Shown here piece by piece: positions 10,500 to 18,046 of a DNA stretch of 64,000 bases (position 1 is its first letter; the number at the start of each line of letters is the position of its first letter). Source of the DNA: Cololabis saira. Its lineage: Eukaryota; Chordata; Actinopteri; Beloniformes; Belonidae. The notes under the pieces were generated by a model. That model was not told the DNA's origin. It searched no databases and saw only the letters and a program-made list of their open reading frames with translations. Location: NCBI RefSeq assembly GCF_033807715.1, contig NC_084601.1, positions 17,166,690 through 17,230,689 on the forward strand, written 5' to 3'. A program made the translations under genes and the position numbers.

Positions 10500-13443
10500 A
10501 GCTGCACTAATCACTAATCAGCTACATACACTAGTCAGCATGTGATCGTTTGGCAATGATACCTAATTTCCTCCTGATCAACCACAAAGCAGCAAGTTGC
10601 ACTGACTGGCCTCAGGGAAATTGCAACACATCCGGTATCAGGTAAATCTAGAAATTAAGCCTGAAATCCACCTCCATTTTCACTTTCACACTTCCACAGA
10701 TCGCTAGATATTAATTAGTGTTATTGACAAAGGACAACTTTAAAGAGAATTCACCTTTTAGCCAACAAAATGTTGACTATTACAGTAAATCACCATGACC
10801 ACAATAAATTAGGAAATTGAAAAACCAGGTATCATGATAATATAATTGTTATTAAAGTCTAAATGTTAAGGTCTTTAAAACATTATGTTAAAAGATATTT
10901 TATGAAGTAATAGATTCCTTTTATGAAACATCAGAATTTACATCACAATACAGCTATCCGATGATAAAAATGAATGGTTTTAAAATAAGTAAATTAAGAA
11001 AAAGTTAAAAAGATGTGTGGGATATGTGAGTATCTTAAAAAAAACTTGTTATAAATGTGGTGACACCTGTGAGATGTTTAGAAAAACAACCCAAAAAGCA
11101 GTTTTAAGTCTACTCCTCTACGTTACAGGCCCTTCTGCTCAACAATGACACCACCACCCCCCAGCATCCACCTCTACAGATCAGGACGGGGGGGGACTCA
11201 CTCCCAACAGCCCACCCCAAAAACACTGAACCCACTCACATCGATGCCGTTCTCCCCCGGCGGCCCGTCTGGACCCGGCTCTCCCGGCTCTCCCTTTTGT
11301 CCCTACAGTGAAACACAACAGTCGTGAGGAAAGCCAGGTGTAGAGATAAACCCAAAGTTAAAGATGCTGCACTAATACACTGAATAAAAGAAGGCAGTGC
11401 AAACTTACAAGTGGCCCAGGGGGTCCAGGGGCTCCCTTCTCTCCCTGTAGATACAACAAATATGTCAAGCTGGAACTCCTTTGAAGTCAAATTAATAAAG
11501 ACATTTCAAATGTTGGACAAAGTTATGTTCAATGTCAGATGGCTCCTCTGCATAAAATCAGTCTTTGTTTCACTTTAATAATCATGTGAATGAGCTCATT
11601 CACCAATCTGTAACGCCTTCATTCAGCCGTGGATTTGTTGATAGAGGTACACCCTTTAATTTAAATTCTTTAGTTTTATTTTCCCTCCCTTTTTCTTAAA
11701 AAGCTAACTCGCTTGTTTGATCCCAGATGAAGCAGCCAAACACGTTATCTCCTCACAACCAGGCTGTTTCCATCTCCACAGGCCCAGCCGTGTCTGTTTC
11801 AAACACCTTCGTACAACCTGCCTCTTGTTAACTCTCAGAATAACCTGCATGTATCACATTACTGTGACACACAGTGCGGGCCGAGCATGGGTCCCCTCTC
11901 AAAGACCCCTCTCTCGAGTGGGAACAGAGCTCTTTTGTGGCCGTGTGTTTTCATATGCAGCGCCCCCCGCTGGTAAGACTGCGGTACTGCGGGGCAGCGC
12001 TGCGTCCGGAGCTCCGTCAGTACAATGAGGATCTTTGTGGGGGAAACCTGTCGGGCAAACTCGCGCGGATACTCACATCGATGCCATCGGATCCGGGAGT
12101 GCCAGAGGGGCCTGGGAGGCCTGGCTGGCCCTGAGGTCCAGGCGGACCCCTCTTAAACACAGACGGAAAGAAAAAAACAAAATCCTGTGTCACTGATTGA
12201 TTCCAATTCAAGAATAATTGCACAAAATGTCAGAATATATAATGAGTAGTTTATACATGCATACAATTAGCTCTTACAATTAGTTGTACAATACTATAAA
12301 TAAGGGTGTTATAATATTTAAAAAAAAAATCTTTTTAATTTTCAATGTATGTAAATGTATTATTTATGTGCTTGCTAAATATACGAACAAAAGATTGCAT
12401 GAACCTGATGTGCATTAATTGAGTAAATATTACTGATATTCAGTAATTTTTACCCAAACCGTCATGTACAGAAGCTATAAAATAAAATTAAAAACAGTAG
12501 ATTTTGGTTGGGTTACTCCACGCAGGACCTGAGAGCATCATGAGAAAACAACGGTGAGCAAAGAAGCAGGATAGTGGTGAATAAAACTGGCATAAGTGAG
12601 AGGTAGGAGCAAAACAGTGGTGGAGGAATGTGGGCGGGAGGGGTCATGAGAGCGGCACTGTTAACCCCCACCTCCCCCCACCACCACCAGCCTGCTGCTT
12701 GTCCGAAATATTGTGGTGTATTAAGTCTGGTGCAAGAAATGTGGAAAAAAAAGCTTTTTTTAAAGAGTTTCAAGTGTTGAAATTAAGTAAAATAATCCAA
12801 GACAGATAAATCTGCTGTAAGTGAGGAGGATAAAGCGTAGGCATTAGTGTGAAGAATGGGCTTTCACACACAGCAGGCAAAGTTTGCATTCGTGTGTCAG
12901 CACACATTGATTTTTAAAGGCTGCTGAGATTTTTCTTGGAAACAAAGGGGAAAGTGTCAACTTTTAGCTAAATTCCCCAGTAAGTAAGCATCCTCTTGGC
13001 CCCAGAGGAGCAATGCAGGTAAAGACAAATCCAAGACTTCAACAGGCAGGAACTCCTCAGCTTCATAGAAGTCCGTACATGATTAAGGCTGGTAATCCAC
13101 AAAAGAGAGTCCAGATTTCCTCAAAGTCTTTCAAAGTCCCCTTCTCTGTCACATACATGCAAAAAAGCCAGTTGGTGACTTATGGATCTGGGTTTCCAGG
13201 TGCCATAATTTTCAACACTTCTACCTACACCACAGACTGCAAACAACCTGTAACATGACTTGAAAATGTCCAAAGCCCGCCGGCCCTTTCCAGAGGCCCC
13301 GATCCCCTGAAACCCTGAAGAAGGGAGGTAAGCCTGAGCAGAGCAGGTCTCAGTCTCCCTCATCCACTCACCACTTGGGCCAGAGCCAGGCACAGCGTCT
13401 GTAGGATAACCCAGGTCTTCAGCGAGGTTGAGAGAGCAGCCAT
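1..13443 (-). CDS. col9a2: Collagen type IX alpha-2 chain, 5' part (26 exons, partial)
   Basis: Encodes one chain of the collagen IX heterotrimer, a FACIT collagen that coats collagen II fibrils in cartilage and vitreous. Joined on the minus strand, the exons are 13372-13443, 12077-12151, 11409-11444, 11240-11302, 10168-10221, 9799-9834, 7628-7651, 7430-7483, 7256-7309, 6157-6207, 6010-6066, 5877-5930, 3515-3568, 3333-3386, 2590-2643, 2434-2487, 2290-2343, 2139-2192, 2006-2059, 1276-1320, 1130-1183, 1000-1053, 861-914, 710-781, 311-346 and 161-205. They give 1368 nt, or 456 codons, with no stop and all junctions in phase 0. The order is signal peptide, a collagenous Gly-X-Y stretch, the NC3 interruption with CPLNC, then a long Gly-X-Y stretch. 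Exon lengths and order match human COL9A2 as I know it (about 689 aa), so roughly the last third is off the left edge. NC3 carrying a GAG-type Ser argues for alpha-2 over alpha-1 or alpha-3. The start ATG has A at -3 and G at +4. Confidence 0.93.
161..205 (-). CDS. col9a2: col9a2 exon 26
   Basis: Forty-five nt encoding GDPGVEGLAGEKGEK, against human GDPGVAGLPGEKGEK. The donor is gtaaag. The next exon is not in positions 1-160, so the gene continues off the left edge. Confidence 0.9.
311..346 (-). CDS. col9a2: col9a2 exon 25
   Basis: Thirty-six nt encoding GFQGKVGPKGDI, with acceptor ttccag and donor gtaagt. Confidence 0.88.
710..781 (-). CDS. col9a2: col9a2 exon 24
   Basis: Seventy-two nt starting GNKGERGPIGVPGAQG and ending LTGTKGDQ. 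It is collinear with the human GERGPVGQPGPQG region. The donor is gtctgt. Confidence 0.88.
861..914 (-). CDS. col9a2: col9a2 exon 23
   Basis: Fifty-four nt encoding GDRGQRGATGPQGVVGKS, with acceptor ctgcag and donor gtgagt. Confidence 0.9.
1000..1053 (-). CDS. col9a2: col9a2 exon 22
   Basis: Fifty-four nt encoding GEPGIPGEPGMQGVPGPK, with donor gtacaag. Confidence 0.9.
1130..1183 (-). CDS. col9a2: col9a2 exon 21
   Basis: Fifty-four nt encoding GEPGPRGHAGMSGASGPQ, with acceptor tag and donor gtaagt. Confidence 0.9.
1276..1320 (-). CDS. col9a2: col9a2 exon 20
   Basis: Forty-five nt encoding GLPGSPGPKGGSGRK, the length of the human GVPGQPGTKGGPGDQ block. Confidence 0.9.
1501..1591. repeat. 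(GT)n microsatellite
   Basis: A GT/CA tract with a few GC interruptions, inside the col9a2 intron between exons 19 and 20. It explains the His-Thr and Cys-Val open frames there. Confidence 0.95.
2006..2059 (-). CDS. col9a2: col9a2 exon 19
   Basis: Fifty-four nt encoding GGPGQAGMPGASGPQGTA, with a gtgagt donor. Confidence 0.9.
2139..2192 (-). CDS. col9a2: col9a2 exon 18
   Basis: Fifty-four nt encoding GLPGIDGKDGTPGTPGIK, nearly identical to human GPPGINGKDGTPGTPGMK. Confidence 0.93.
2290..2343 (-). CDS. col9a2: col9a2 exon 17
   Basis: Fifty-four nt encoding GNQGIRGPQGGVGKKGEN, collinear with human GSPGIRGPQGITGPKGAT. Confidence 0.92.
2434..2487 (-). CDS. col9a2: col9a2 exon 16
   Basis: Fifty-four nt encoding GEEGPRGPPGEAGDKGDK; only two residues differ from what I recall of the human block. 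The donor is gtgggt. Confidence 0.92.
2590..2643 (-). CDS. col9a2: col9a2 exon 15
   Basis: Fifty-four nt encoding GPRGYKGISGPVGIPGPP, collinear with human GPHGYKGMVGAIGATGPP. Confidence 0.92.
2644..3332 (-). other. col9a2 intron 14
   Basis: Non-coding. Near 3160-3290 the plus strand ends in a polyA-signal-like tail (gtgacaataaagattgaatc followed by gtgaatgaa). This resembles the 3' tail of a fish retroelement, but no retroelement coding was seen. Confidence 0.35.
3333..3386 (-). CDS. col9a2: col9a2 exon 14
   Basis: Fifty-four nt encoding GPMGLRGYPGMMGPKGEA, against human GPQGIRGYPGMAGPKGET. Confidence 0.93.
3515..3568 (-). CDS. col9a2: col9a2 exon 13
   Basis: Fifty-four nt encoding GGKGEVGISGEQGIPGPP, against human GPKGDVGASGEQGIPGPP. 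Confidence 0.92.
3569..5876 (-). other. col9a2 intron 12 (2.3 kb)
   Basis: The largest intron placed. It holds an old teleost repeat fragment near 4836-5100. It also has a GC-richer stretch at 5530-5780 with several TAATC/GATTA homeobox-like motifs, which could be an intronic enhancer. No coding exon is expected, because human exon blocks on either side are adjacent. Confidence 0.6.
4836..5100. repeat. Degenerate teleost interspersed repeat fragment
   Basis: Phrases such as ggcatcctgactaaatgccc followed by ctctgagctcctcctgga recur widely in fish genomes. I recognise the text but cannot assign the family. No intact ends were seen. Confidence 0.45.
5877..5930 (-). CDS. col9a2: col9a2 exon 12
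   Basis: Fifty-four nt encoding GHKGRAGVLGDPGSIGKL, against human GHAGKRGILGDPGHQGKP. Confidence 0.92.
6010..6066 (-). CDS. col9a2: col9a2 exon 11, NC3 cysteine pair
   Basis: Fifty-seven nt encoding CPLNCPAGLKGPQGLHGVK. The C-X3-C pair matches human CPTNC and is expected to take part in interchain disulfides. The triple helix resumes after it. Confidence 0.93.
6157..6207 (-). CDS. col9a2: col9a2 exon 10, start of NC3 with GAG site
   Basis: Fifty-one nt encoding GPPGKFIGGEEGSADLQ. The Glu-Gly-Ser-Ala-Asp context corresponds to the serine that carries the chondroitin or dermatan sulfate chain on collagen IX alpha-2. Human COL9A2 reads GLEGSADFL here. Confidence 0.92.
6208..7255 (-). other. 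col9a2 intron 9
   Basis: Just over 1 kb with no recognisable exon, repeat or motif beyond low-complexity T-rich stretches near 6650. Confidence 0.6.
7256..7309 (-). CDS. col9a2: col9a2 exon 9
   Basis: Fifty-four nt encoding GILGSPGPPGLPGPSGKP, ending the collagenous segment before NC3. Confidence 0.91.
7430..7483 (-). CDS. col9a2: col9a2 exon 8
   Basis: Fifty-four nt encoding GALGPIGLPGEIGQTGPK; GLPGEIG is identical in the human chain. Confidence 0.92.
7628..7651 (-). CDS. col9a2: col9a2 exon 7, 24-nt microexon
   Basis: Encodes GPGLPGLA, an eight-residue stretch that breaks strict Gly-X-Y periodicity. The human chain has GPGFAGPP at this point. The acceptor is ccacgcag and the donor gtaagt. 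Confidence 0.82.
7652..9798 (-). other. col9a2 intron 6 (2.1 kb)
   Basis: Non-coding and AT-rich. It contains a small perfect palindrome, GCACCACCTAGTGGTGC, at 7986-8002, a weak CTCF-like core on the minus strand there, and A and T homopolymer runs near 8310 and 9160. Nothing else was recognised. Confidence 0.6.
9799..9834 (-). CDS. col9a2: col9a2 exon 6
   Basis: Thirty-six nt encoding GQLGPSGEPGPP, the same length as the human GQPGLPGPPGLP segment, with a gtaagt donor. Confidence 0.9.
10168..10221 (-). CDS. col9a2: col9a2 exon 5 (GC donor)
   Basis: Fifty-four nt encoding GLIGAKGDRGAIGSPGPK, matching human GLTGAKGEPGPMGIPGVK. The acceptor is cttcag. The donor after the final AAG reads gcgagt, so the intron would be GC-AG. 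No GT occurs in frame at the position set by the family exon length. Confidence 0.85.
10222..11239 (-). other. col9a2 intron 4
   Basis: Apart from the GT microsatellite, about 1 kb of AT-rich sequence in which I see no gene or repeat boundary. Confidence 0.6.
10446..10498. repeat. (GT)n microsatellite
   Basis: A near-pure GT tract in the col9a2 intron between exons 4 and 5. Confidence 0.95.
11240..11302 (-). CDS. col9a2: col9a2 exon 4
   Basis: Sixty-three nt starting GQKGEPGEPGPDG and ending PPGENGID. Human COL9A2 has a 21-residue counterpart, GPKGEPGKAGPDG through PGID. Confidence 0.92.
11409..11444 (-). CDS. col9a2: col9a2 exon 3
   Basis: Thirty-six nt encoding GEKGAPGPPGPL, four Gly-X-Y triplets, with a ctacag-like acceptor and a gtaag donor. 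Confidence 0.9.
11445..12076 (-). other. col9a2 intron 2
   Basis: Contains a GC-rich island-like patch at 11870-12060 next to exon 2, with a CTCF-like motif at 11956-11976 on the minus strand (TACCAGCGGGGGGCGCTGC, about two mismatches). No exon. Confidence 0.5.
12077..12151 (-). CDS. col9a2: col9a2 exon 2
   Basis: Seventy-five nt starting RGPPGPQGQPG and ending TPGSDGID. It opens the first collagenous segment. Human COL9A2 has the same PGSDGID ending. The acceptor is tttaag and the donor gtgagt. Confidence 0.93.
12152..13371 (-). other. col9a2 intron 1
   Basis: 1.2 kb of sequence without a recognised exon or repeat. First introns of cartilage collagen genes often carry enhancers, but I cannot point to a specific site here. 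Confidence 0.5.
13372..13443 (-). CDS. col9a2: col9a2 exon 1, signal peptide
   Basis: Twenty-four codons, starting MAALSTSLKTW and ending CLALAQV, followed by a gtgagt donor. The hydrophobic stretch WVILQTLCLALA is a secretory signal with likely cleavage just before or after the Gln. Human COL9A2 begins with a very similar MAA...LALAQI. The reading continues directly into RGPPG of exon 2. Confidence 0.92.
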
Positions 13444-13740
13444 GGTCCCTCTCCCCTGTCTGTCTCTCCTCGGAGCAGCAAATCCTCTCTTCTAGCTCCT
13501 CTCTCCGCTCCTTCACTCCTGTACAGGCCGGCACAGTGCAAAAGGGGGGAAAAAATCCTCTCAGGAGGAGAGAGCTGAGAGGGGGAGAGGGATGGATGGA
13601 CGGACGAGGAGGGTGGGGAAGGAGTGCAGGGCAGAGTAGAGAGGGGGGTGGATTGTAATCCGGTCCCAGCCGCCAGCCCATGAAAGCAGAACAAAAATAC
13701 TTTATTTACCCCATTAAGCACAGAGGAAAACACACATTGA

Positions 13741-13750
13741 CCTATATAGA
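13741..13750 (-). promoter_or_regulatory. TATA-like box upstream of col9a2
   Basis: On the minus strand the sequence reads ctatatagg, about 300 nt upstream of the start codon. If used, transcription would begin near 13715 with a leader of about 270 nt that is pyrimidine-rich between 13500 and 13650. This rests on motif and position only; no transcript evidence is available. Confidence 0.3.
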
Positions 13751-14156
13751 GATAAAGTAAATGTTAAAAGTTAGAGCGGTTATAGTTAGGGCAGGGTACC
13801 ACTGTGATTGGACGCTTTATGAATAAGTCATGGGCTTTTTTTTTTTAAAAGAACTTCTCTAAACATACCAGAGAGAGCTCCAACTTTTAAAAATAGTACA
13901 ACCAACAGTGCAAAACATCTAAACAGAGGCCTTTGATTATGTCTGGCATAGTGTTGTAAATATCACCAAAAACGTCTTGTAGCTACTTAACTGCACAGAT
14001 GACAATAATCTGAAAGCTATAGAAAAAATAACTTAAGGGGAGAAAAAAACACAAGAAAAATCTGTAAACCATATTTTACTTAATTACCTTTGGACTCAAA
14101 GAAATACATAAATATCAAAGGTTGGGCTGTCTATGCTTTGGACAAAATTACTGATT

Positions 14157-14175
14157 TGGTGCCATCTAGTGGCAG
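14157..14175 (-). promoter_or_regulatory. CTCF-like motif, minus orientation
   Basis: The minus strand reads CTGCCACTAGATGGCACCA, one mismatch from the 19-position vertebrate CTCF consensus YGRCCASYAGRKGGCRSYV. It lies about 0.7 kb upstream of the col9a2 start. Confidence 0.55.
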
Positions 14176-14308
14176 TTACGCAGAAAGAAGCATAGTTCCC
14201 ACACAAATCCAAAAACGCTTTCGAAAGCCAAACTAACAGGAAAATGAGCTCTCAGTGACACCTACCGTGCAGGTGCCGCCTGAAACCCAAGTTAAGCATT
14301 TCCTGCTG

Positions 14309-14327
14309 TGGCCACTAGATGGCAGCA
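14309..14327 (+). promoter_or_regulatory. CTCF-like motif, plus orientation
   Basis: The plus strand reads TGGCCACTAGATGGCAGCA, which fits all 19 positions of the degenerate CTCF consensus. It lies 133 bp from the previous site and points the opposite way, giving a divergent pair. Confidence 0.6.
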
Positions 14328-15744
14328 AATACACACCGAGAGACGCATGTCGGCCAGCCTACTTGGACGCCTCCACTGCAGCAACTGAGCATGACATTTC
14401 ATGTCCTCATGGATAACAAATGAAATAGTGAGGATGCTGAGAGGGGATGCATTTATTAGTAAATTGTGATCTATTGCACACTGCGGGGAATTTCAGCACA
14501 CCCCATAAACAGCAAATGAGAAAAACAGCTCAGCAGTGGCTCCTGTGCTGTATTTGTTTCTCACATTTTTACTTGTGCACTCTATAAATCAATATTAATT
14601 CAGTTTTTTCCCCTTTTTTTAATTTAAAGGCCAAAATTAAGACAAAATATAGATTGCTTTAGGAATCAATAATAATTTGCATCTGGGATCATCCTTGCAG
14701 TGTGCTGCTTCAAACTGTGACCTGCAGTTTTGCCTGATAAACCCCTGATGTCACGCAAATGCCACTGTTATCAATCCCAGTTTATAGAAGTATATCTTTG
14801 AAAACCTTATCAACAGACAAACATCAACCATCTGACTGGGACTCGGAGTGGTTGAAGAACCCCATATATGGTACGGCTGTACCATACATTTTTTTTTTAA
14901 GTTAGTTTTCTAACCGTTACATCTTAAGTCTTAATAAAAATCCAAAATACTTTTTTTCTTTAACATCAAAGATAAGTTTCAAGCCACCTGCTTCACCGAC
15001 TCACAAAACGAAAGATATAACTCTACTGTACATAGAAACCACTAATTTTCGCTGCCTGTTTAATACTTATCCCAAATGATTAAATACCAACCAGGAATCT
15101 GCAGACACGTTATGTAATCAGTCAGTTTGTTTGACCCTGTTTGCCTTTAACAAAAAGGTTTGAGGATATTAAGATAAAAACAAATATACTGATTAAGAGA
15201 AATTGGAATGTTCCTCCTTGACAAACACTAAGGGGAAGCCGTCCCTTTTATATCGGAGGAGGAGAGAGATGGAGTGATTGGAATGAACCATTGAGGCAGG
15301 TGAACGTAAGCAAACACGCTGCAGAAGTTGTCTGTCTGAATTAACTCCGAGGAGTTGTTTCATTTTATCAGTTGTGAAAACAATTCATAGGTTAGCTTTG
15401 TATATTTATTTTTTTTGATTATGGAGTGGTCCAAAGGTCTTCGAAATTCGTGTATCAAATATAATACATCTGGCGTTTTAGGGATAAACAGTAAACTCAC
15501 TCGGTGGTTTTTGCCGGTGACATGGCCATCTCCACAGCGCCAGCAGAGCATCTAAACGAAAGCTCTGCTCTAAAACTTGAAGGTAAACAGGGATAATTCA
15601 GTAATTGATTTATTTATTGAGGTCATGACCCTTTGTCTAGATTATGTGGGGAAATGCAGCATTTTGAATTGACTTGAACTTCTTCCAGCAGCTGTATTTT
15701 TTTAAGCCATTGACTTAAGTAGCAGGATACATTTGCACAGCTGA

Positions 15745-15746
<2 letters not shown>

Positions 15747-15800
<54 letters not shown>
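15747..15800. repeat. (CA)n microsatellite
   Basis: A pure CA tract in the spacer upstream of col9a2. Confidence 0.95.
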
Positions 15801-15802
<2 letters not shown>

Positions 15803-17207
15803 GCTCTGCCAGGTATGTTGCTTTTATGTCAACGATTCAATGATTTGAGGCAGAGGTGAGTGGTCATAACTGCACGGATGGCAAACTGCGACTTGATAAT
15901 CGTAACTGTTAAACTATGAAATCATTATTGATATCGTAAAGCAGACACCTGGACTTAAATGAGTCGCCTATTTAAGTGGCAGCTGGTGTTTGTGGAAAAA
16001 CACTGTATATCTCACTAAGCAGTAAAGCGAGCAGGAGGCTGCATACCTCCATCCTTCACCTGGTTCTCCCCCGGAGCCTCTCTGGGGCACCAAAGAGCTC
16101 ACTTTTGTTTTGGAAGCTACTTTTTTTTTCTTCATCTTTTTAATTGGGACTGGTTAAACATTTGACATCAGAAATTAGGTGCATCCCTCGTGGTTCCATG
16201 TGCGGAGCGGCTATAATCCAGATAATTAAAGTATCTAGAGGAATAAACAAGCAAAATTACATTCTGTGTACAACCCAATATAATATATTTAGTTGTCATT
16301 AAGAGTCCAAACTGTATCAAGTTTGTCTTCTTTTATGAACAAAAACAAAATTTCTTTGAATATATAGATCCAAAGTTGGAATCCTATTTATGCAAGTGAA
16401 TACACGAACGACAACTATTGAGGCAGTCTGAGAACATCAGGACGTTACCAGTTTGGGATTCGTGGCGTGTGCTGTATCAATCCACAGCAAGTGTCCACAT
16501 GGAAAAGTATTACCAGACAAACTAGCAAATTCTCTTTGTGAACTATCACAAAGTACAAAATGATAGACAAATCTGATGGCTAAAAAAAAAGAAATGTCAA
16601 AGCACAGTTGCTGTTGCGGTGAGGAAGGATAGAACACGATGCGTAATACCCAGCGTCCTCGTGACTGTCTGTACTGAATGACGGGTCGTTCATATTATTT
16701 CTTGAGTTCCGGCTCTGAAAAACAGACAGAAAAGTGTTTCATAACAAGGGTGAGTGAAAGACAAAGAAATATGTCTCGCCTGTTCTTCACTGAAAACCCT
16801 TTAAACTTCCATTTTTCTCAAGATCATTAAATTACACTGATATCATCTTACTTTGTCTCGGGAGAGAAAGATAAATGGGATTGCGCTTAGAGAGGAGTCG
16901 AGTATTTATGGTGTGAACTTCGCAACGACCGTCGCAGCAAAAGTTCAGACGGCGAAGCGGAGAGGTGGGGGTGTCCCAAACATGTTGAGGGAACGACATT
17001 ATCCAAGGCAGAACACATACACCTGAATATTTCAAAAACATTGGCCGACAAGGTGGCTCCCAATCTCCAGAAGCTTTTAAGAAGATAAATATTTCAACAT
17101 CATGACAATCCCAACACACCTTCCCGGGGTAAGTATGCCACCCTTTGGGTATTTTATGGAGAAAGACAGAGAAGCATAATCCTTTCACCAAAAAGCAAAA
17201 AAAAAGA

Positions 17208-18046
17208 CTAATTAAAGCTGCAAGCAGCGATGAACGGGCCCTAGCGCATGCAATTTTTACCAACAAAGGTCAAGGACTCAAAACCGAGTCCGATGACACC
17301 ACCCACGACTCTCTATATAAAACCAATCAAAAGTTATGGCAGAAAATAGGAACTATCACATATCGACCAATCAGAAGAAGGGGCGGGGCTAATTCATGCC
17401 AATGAAGGTCAAGTACTCAAAACCGAGTACAATGAAACCACGCACAACTCTTTATGTCAAACCATTCAGAAGTTATGGCAGAAAGTAGGAACTATCAAAT
17501 ATGGACCAATCAGATGATGGGGGGGCGCGCTTTTTGGCGTCTATCGTCGCCAACGGAAACGCTTTTGACTGAGAAAATGTCCATCGTCGCAGGATTGATA
17601 CGCACATTTTGATGTATAAAACACCTGGGTGCACGTTACGGTTCGGGCGAATAAACGGCCAAAGTAATGGCATAAATTGCGCCAAAATTCAAAATGGCCG
17701 ACTTCCTGTTCGGTTTCGGCCATGGCGTCAAGAGACTTTTCTTTAAGTTGCGACATGATACAGGTGTGTACCGATTTTCGTGCATGTACGTCAAACCGTA
17801 TTGTGGGGCTTGAGGCACAAAGTTTTCTAGGGGGCGCTGTTGAGCCATTAGACCACGCCCATTAATGCAAACCATGAAATATCAAATTTTTCGCCAGGCC
17901 TGGCTTGCGTGCAAAATTTGGTGACTTTTGGGGCACGTTTAGGGGGGCAAAAAGGCCCTCATTTCGTCGGAACAAAAAAACGAGAAAAATTTAAATTCCT
18001 ACAGATACAATAGGGCCTTCGCACTGTCAGTGCTCGGGCCCTAATG
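17208..18046. mobile_element. Unclassified teleost repeat, about 840 bp
   Basis: Begins taaagctgcaagcagcgatg and ends gtgctcgggccc followed by taat. Both ends are text that recurs in many fish genomes, so this looks like a full-length non-autonomous element. TAAT flanks both sides and may be a 4-bp duplication. Inside is a tandem duplication with 139-bp period (roughly 17250-17525). No transposase was seen and the superfamily is unknown. Confidence 0.6.

Larger units (their letters stand above)
13751..17207. other. Intergenic spacer upstream of col9a2
   Basis: Apart from the CTCF-like pair and the CA repeat, I see no gene. The open frames at 15360-15551, 16437-16637 and 16832-17266 lack family resemblance, splice structure and codon character. 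Confidence 0.55.

Noticed and set aside
13121..13733. Minus-strand frames of 186 and 104 codons over col9a2 exon 1
   Set aside because: They are in other frames than the signal-peptide exon and cross its donor; shadows of a real exon and GC-rich leader.
14157..14327. Inverted TGCCATCTAGTGGC arms as ends of a 170-bp transposon
   Set aside because: The similarity stops at the CTCF-like core, and no target duplication flanks the pair.
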